Shown one piece after another: positions 6,999 through 8,045 of a DNA stretch of 8,045 nt. Position 1 is the first letter of the stretch. The number at the start of each line of letters is the position of its first letter. A program made the translations under genes and the position numbers. The DNA comes from CBDUWP01 sp965370955 (GTDB lineage Bacteria; Planctomycetota; Phycisphaerae; Sedimentisphaerales; Anaerobacaceae). The DNA is taken from contig CBDUWP010000067.1 in the NCBI GenBank assembly GCA_965370955.1, positions 1 to 8,045 on the forward strand. The letters run 5' to 3'. The notes beneath the pieces were generated by a model. It had not been told where the DNA came from. It saw only the letters and a program-made list of their open reading frames with translations, and ran no database searches.

Positions 6999-7793
6999 TT
7001 GAATAAGCTGGTAAGAGACGTTCGTTTTTCGATCAACCCTTTTTTGACAGAGGACTCTGCCGGCTCAAATTCTTATGCCGGTAAGCCAGCTGGCATTGGC
7101 CTTGCGATATTTTTGGAATTATCGATCGGCTTAGTTGGAGCGATTGATAGTGACACAGGCTTTGTGATCAACATCACTGATATAGATGAGACTGTTCGCA
7201 GGGTAGCTGTCCCTATTTTTACGGACAAAATTCGCAGCGACTTCCAAGCCGGCCGCCACATAAGCCTTTGCCAACTGCATAAATTATTACAGGATTTGAT
7301 TAAGCCTTTGAGAATTGCATTCAGCCATTGTTTTTTAGCTGACTTATCGCTTAGATTGAGTCCTTTCAAAAAAATCGCCATTGACTGTGAGGATAGAGAG
7401 ATGCTTTATTTCAGTGAGAAATTTGATTTCGCCGCGATGCACAAATTGTATAATGACCAATTTTCAGAGGCTGAAAACACAGCCATGTTTGGTAAATGTG
7501 CAAACCCCGCCGGTCACGGCCACAATTATGTTGTTGAGGTAACGGTCAAATATTCTGATGGCACACAATTTAAGCAGGGCTTTTTTGAGCAAGTGGTTAA
7601 AGGCCATTTGATAGATCTATTGGATCACAAAAATTTGAATGTTGACGTTGCCGGCCTTTCCGATATCAATCCAACGATAGAGAACATTTCTGTTTTCGCT
7701 TGGGATAAGCTCATTGGTAAGTTTAATGATGTCTCGCTCCACAGCATAGCAATATGGGAATCGGACAGAGCTTACTGCACCTATTACGGATAA
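6999..7793 (+). CDS. Two-domain 6-pyruvoyl-tetrahydropterin synthase / 6-carboxytetrahydropterin synthase family protein
   Basis: T-fold pterin enzyme family, acting on 7,8-dihydroneopterin triphosphate. Numbering from TTG 6999 (264 residues; TTG 6993 adds two). The C-terminal domain, from Met135, is complete: zinc ligands His148 (FDFAAMHKL), His173 and His175 (GHGHNY), catalytic Cys167 (FGKCANPAGHGHNY), Asp209-His210 (LLDHKNLN) and Glu254 (AIWESDRA). The Cys-x5-His-x-His spacing matches mammalian PTPS (Cys42, His48, His50) rather than E. coli QueD (Cys27, His31, His33), so the product may be 6-pyruvoyl-tetrahydropterin rather than the queuosine precursor; this is inference. Residues about 5-132 look like a second, degenerate copy: AIFLELSIGLVGAIDSDTGFVINITDID resembles the PTPS strand and 'D..TGMV.D..D' region, but FSINPF and SNSYAGKPAG replace the zinc-ligand motifs. 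It shares reading frame with the GH4 remnant 21 bases upstream. No other queuosine or biopterin genes are visible. Confidence 0.82.
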   Translation: MNKLVRDVRFSINPFLTEDSAGSNSYAGKPAGIGLAIFLELSIGLVGAIDSDTGFVINITDIDETVRRVAVPIFTDKIRSDFQAGRHISLCQLHKLLQDLIKPLRIAFSHCFLADLSLRLSPFKKIAIDCEDREMLYFSEKFDFAAMHKLYNDQFSEAENTAMFGKCANPAGHGHNYVVEVTVKYSDGTQFKQGFFEQVVKGHLIDLLDHKNLNVDVAGLSDINPTIENISVFAWDKLIGKFNDVSLHSIAIWESDRAYCTYYG

Positions 7794-7847
7794 AGAATCA
7801 GCAGCCAACAGCCCTTATTTTTACATAAAAACAGCAAAAAACAGGTT

Positions 7848-7873
7848 CAAACGCCTTCCAAAAACACCGATAT
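7848..7873 (+). promoter_or_regulatory. Possible flagellar-type (sigma28) promoter before the CheX-like gene
   Basis: CAAA (7848-7851), 14 bases, then ACCGATAT (7866-7873), compared with the sigma28 consensus TAAA-N15-GCCGATAA. The -10 matches six of eight bases, including the whole CCGATA core; the spacer is one base short. It would start a leader of about 40 bases. Such a match can occur by chance in AT-rich DNA. Confidence 0.2.
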
Positions 7874-7903
7874 CAACAGCTGAAATGGGTTTTTTACTCT
7901 TGT

Positions 7904-7911
7904 AGAGAGGG
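7904..7911 (+). promoter_or_regulatory. Shine-Dalgarno site of the CheX-like gene
   Basis: AGAGAGGG ends 8 bases before ATG 7920, the strongest ribosome site on the right side of the window. It favours ATG 7920 over the next in-frame ATG at 7932. Confidence 0.65.
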
Positions 7912-7919
7912 CTTTTCCT

Positions 7920-8045
7920 ATGGCTGTAGCGATGGAGACACAAATACAAATCGATCAGGTACTCGCCGATAGTGCCAAAGAAATTTTTGAGACAATGGTG
8001 TTCGCCGAATATGAAGCGGTTGACACAGACACTCTCGATTCACAG
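7920..8045 (+). CDS. CheX-like chemotaxis phosphatase family protein, N-terminal fragment (runs off the window)
   Basis: Only 42 codons are visible, open to the window edge. Residues about 11-30 (QIDQVLADSAKEIFETMVFA) resemble the first helix of CheX-type proteins, where a 'A..E.FETM' pattern is common. CheX proteins dephosphorylate CheY-like receivers through an E-x-x-N motif; that motif would lie beyond the window, so activity cannot be judged. It has a good Shine-Dalgarno and a possible sigma28-like promoter, and is separated by 126 bases from the PTPS fusion on the same strand. The kinase and stand-alone receiver at the left of the window could be functional relatives, but the 5.5-kb distance makes this speculative. 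That it is coding is likely; the family call rests on a short stretch. Confidence 0.5.
   Translation, partial: MAVAMETQIQIDQVLADSAKEIFETMVFAEYEAVDTDTLDSQ

Noticed and set aside
7073..7381. Minus-strand 102-codon frame across the PTPS fusion
   Set aside because: The plus-strand protein is recognisable throughout; the reverse frame has no ribosome site or family resemblance.
7794..7919. Terminator after the PTPS fusion
   Set aside because: T-runs are present (7808-7812, 7890-7896), but I could not find a convincing GC-bearing stem before either.

Overview
The window most likely comes from a low-GC member of the Planctomycetota, possibly Phycisphaerae-like. The main clue is GyrA: its active-site region reads GNYHPHGEAVVYP, with Ala and Pro at the two classical quinolone positions, which I recall as typical of planctomycete gyrases. 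A double-domain pterin synthase fits but does not prove this. The assignment is inference from remembered family sequences.

Layout. (1) Bases 1-2376, plus strand: a two-component pair, a membrane PAS histidine kinase (cut by the left edge) and a single-domain receiver response regulator 18 bases downstream. Two hairpins at 2424-2495 probably terminate this operon. (2) Bases 2505-6207, minus strand: gyrA followed by holA (DNA polymerase III delta subunit), a replication/topology pair read toward the kinase operon. The gyrA-holA spacer is not random: it is a degenerate tandem duplication of the gene junction itself, about 80 bases per copy, carrying tiny reading frames whose stops abut ATG codons. 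A sigma70-like promoter and a Shine-Dalgarno sequence fix the gyrA start at 6207. (3) Bases 6208-6368: divergent spacer with the gyrA promoter and AT-rich sequence. (4) Bases 6369-6977, plus strand: the intact C-terminal half of a glycoside hydrolase family 4 (MelA/AglA-like) enzyme without its N-terminal NAD/metal half, probably a truncated remnant. (5) Bases 6999-7793, plus strand: a fused protein with a degenerate T-fold domain followed by a complete 6-pyruvoyl-tetrahydropterin-synthase domain whose Cys/His spacing matches eukaryotic-type PTPS rather than E. coli QueD. (6) Bases 7920-8045, plus strand: the start of a gene resembling CheX-type chemotaxis phosphatases, cut by the right edge.

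The genes do not form one pathway. The kinase/regulator pair and the CheX-like gene are both signalling genes but are separated by more than 5 kb and by oppositely oriented genes. I see no RNA genes, CRISPR arrays, insertion sequences or phage genes, and no clear wholly novel system. The most unusual items are the duplicated gyrA-holA junction, the truncated GH4 gene and the degenerate-plus-active PTPS fusion.
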